Of a DNA stretch of 32,074 nucleotides, positions 31,761 through 32,074 are shown piece after piece. Numbering within the stretch: position 1 is the first letter of the stretch; each line of letters begins with the position of its first letter. The position numbers were made by a program, and so were the translations under genes. Below the pieces are notes generated by a model, which did no database searches, was not told the origin of the DNA, and worked only from the letters and a program-made list of their open reading frames with translations. This stretch comes from Ferrovibrio sp. (GTDB taxonomy: Bacteria; Pseudomonadota; Alphaproteobacteria; Ferrovibrionales; Ferrovibrionaceae): positions 16,213 to 48,286 of the forward strand of contig NZ_JANLJJ010000048.1 of assembly GCF_029255545.1 (NCBI RefSeq). Reading direction: 5' to 3'.

Positions 31761-32074
31761 CTAATCGTCCTTTTTCGTTTTCGGTCTGAAGGCGCAGAGG
31801 TCGGCGACGATGCAGCGCCAGCAATCGGGCTTGCGCGCCTTGCAGATATAGCGGCCATGCAGGATCAGCCAGTGATGGGCGTGCTGGACGAACTGCTTCG
31901 GCACTGCCTTTTCCAGCGCCAGCTCCACCGCCAGCGGCGTCTTGCCTTTCGCCAGGCCGGTGCGGTTGGCGACGCGGAAGATATGGGTGTCGACCGCAAT
32001 GGTTGGCTCGCCCCATAAGACATTCAGCACCACGTTGGCCGTCTTGCGGCCCACGCCGGGCAGGGCCTGCAGCG
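31761..32074 (-). CDS. nth: Endonuclease III (5' truncated)
   Basis: The frame is open to the right edge, so only the last ~104 residues are present. They carry the helix-hairpin-helix [14 protein letters not shown] with the catalytic Lys, the catalytic Asp in [12 protein letters not shown] and the [4Fe-4S] ligands C-x6-C-x2-C-x5-C in [17 protein letters not shown]. This is endonuclease III, a DNA glycosylase/AP lyase that starts base excision repair of oxidised pyrimidines. The C-terminal Lys-rich tail (RPKTKKDD) is ordinary. It converges with the FMO gene. The missing part is the N-terminus of the glycosylase domain. Confidence 0.96.
   Translation of the reverse strand, partial: LQALPGVGRKTANVVLNVLWGEPTIAVDTHIFRVANRTGLAKGKTPLAVELALEKAVPKQFVQHAHHWLILHGRYICKARKPDCWRCIVADLCAFRPKTKKDD

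Noticed and set aside
1-32074. tRNA, rRNA, CRISPR, insertion sequence or prophage features
   Set aside because: I looked for cloverleaf-like arms with CCA ends, regularly spaced repeats, transposase motifs and phage genes and found none. A tRNAscan-SE and ISfinder run would settle it.

Overview
The window is GC-rich chromosomal DNA from an alphaproteobacterium, most likely of the Rhodospirillales type. I base this on the end of glnD followed by murJ and trpS, the NifU/Nfu scaffold protein, and rpe followed directly by a heparinase II/III-like gene near rsmB. The genus cannot be named from the sequence. There are 32 protein-coding genes (two cut by the window edges), packed tightly. No tRNA, rRNA, CRISPR array, insertion sequence or phage gene was seen, and no gene-free stretch exceeds 300 bases.

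Region 1 (1-5090, plus): C-terminal ACT domains of GlnD, the lipid II flippase MurJ, tryptophanyl-tRNA synthetase with a good intrinsic terminator, a DUF2333-type membrane-anchored protein and a UspA-type protein. Two near-perfect palindromes precede the usp gene. Region 2 (5109-7716): a minus-strand pair, a class III nucleotide cyclase followed by a PAS_5-type protein, divergent from nfu/nifU. Region 3 (7866-12709, plus): a run rich in envelope genes: Bax-like glucosaminidase, glycine-zipper lipoprotein, Sel1-repeat exported protein, DnaJ-class co-chaperone and AmiC-type amidase, the last with a CtrA-like site upstream. Region 4 (12797-15761): a D(-)-tartrate dehydratase-like enolase-superfamily enzyme, rsmB on the opposite strand, and a hotdog thioesterase.

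Region 5 (15765-18936, minus): a tight two-gene operon of a 704-residue patatin-like phospholipase and a three-helix membrane protein of unknown function. It lies between the rsmB/thioesterase pair and rpe, and is the best candidate here for an undescribed system. Region 6 (19111-25765): rpe, the heparinase-like gene and an overlapping HutD/Ves gene (plus); a lipoprotein and a PfkB-family adenosine kinase (minus); then an amidase and an EI24/CysZ-like membrane protein (plus). Region 7 (25833-27376): bactofilin, a small lipoprotein, and a convergent, low-GC PIN-domain gene.

Region 8 (27373-31751): an AraC-type regulator, whose stop codon overlaps the PIN start, is divergent from a fully overlapping three-gene operon of BASS-family transporter, extended SDR and flavin monooxygenase. 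This looks like uptake and oxidation of one unidentified organic compound. The window closes with the 3' part of nth (endonuclease III) on the minus strand.
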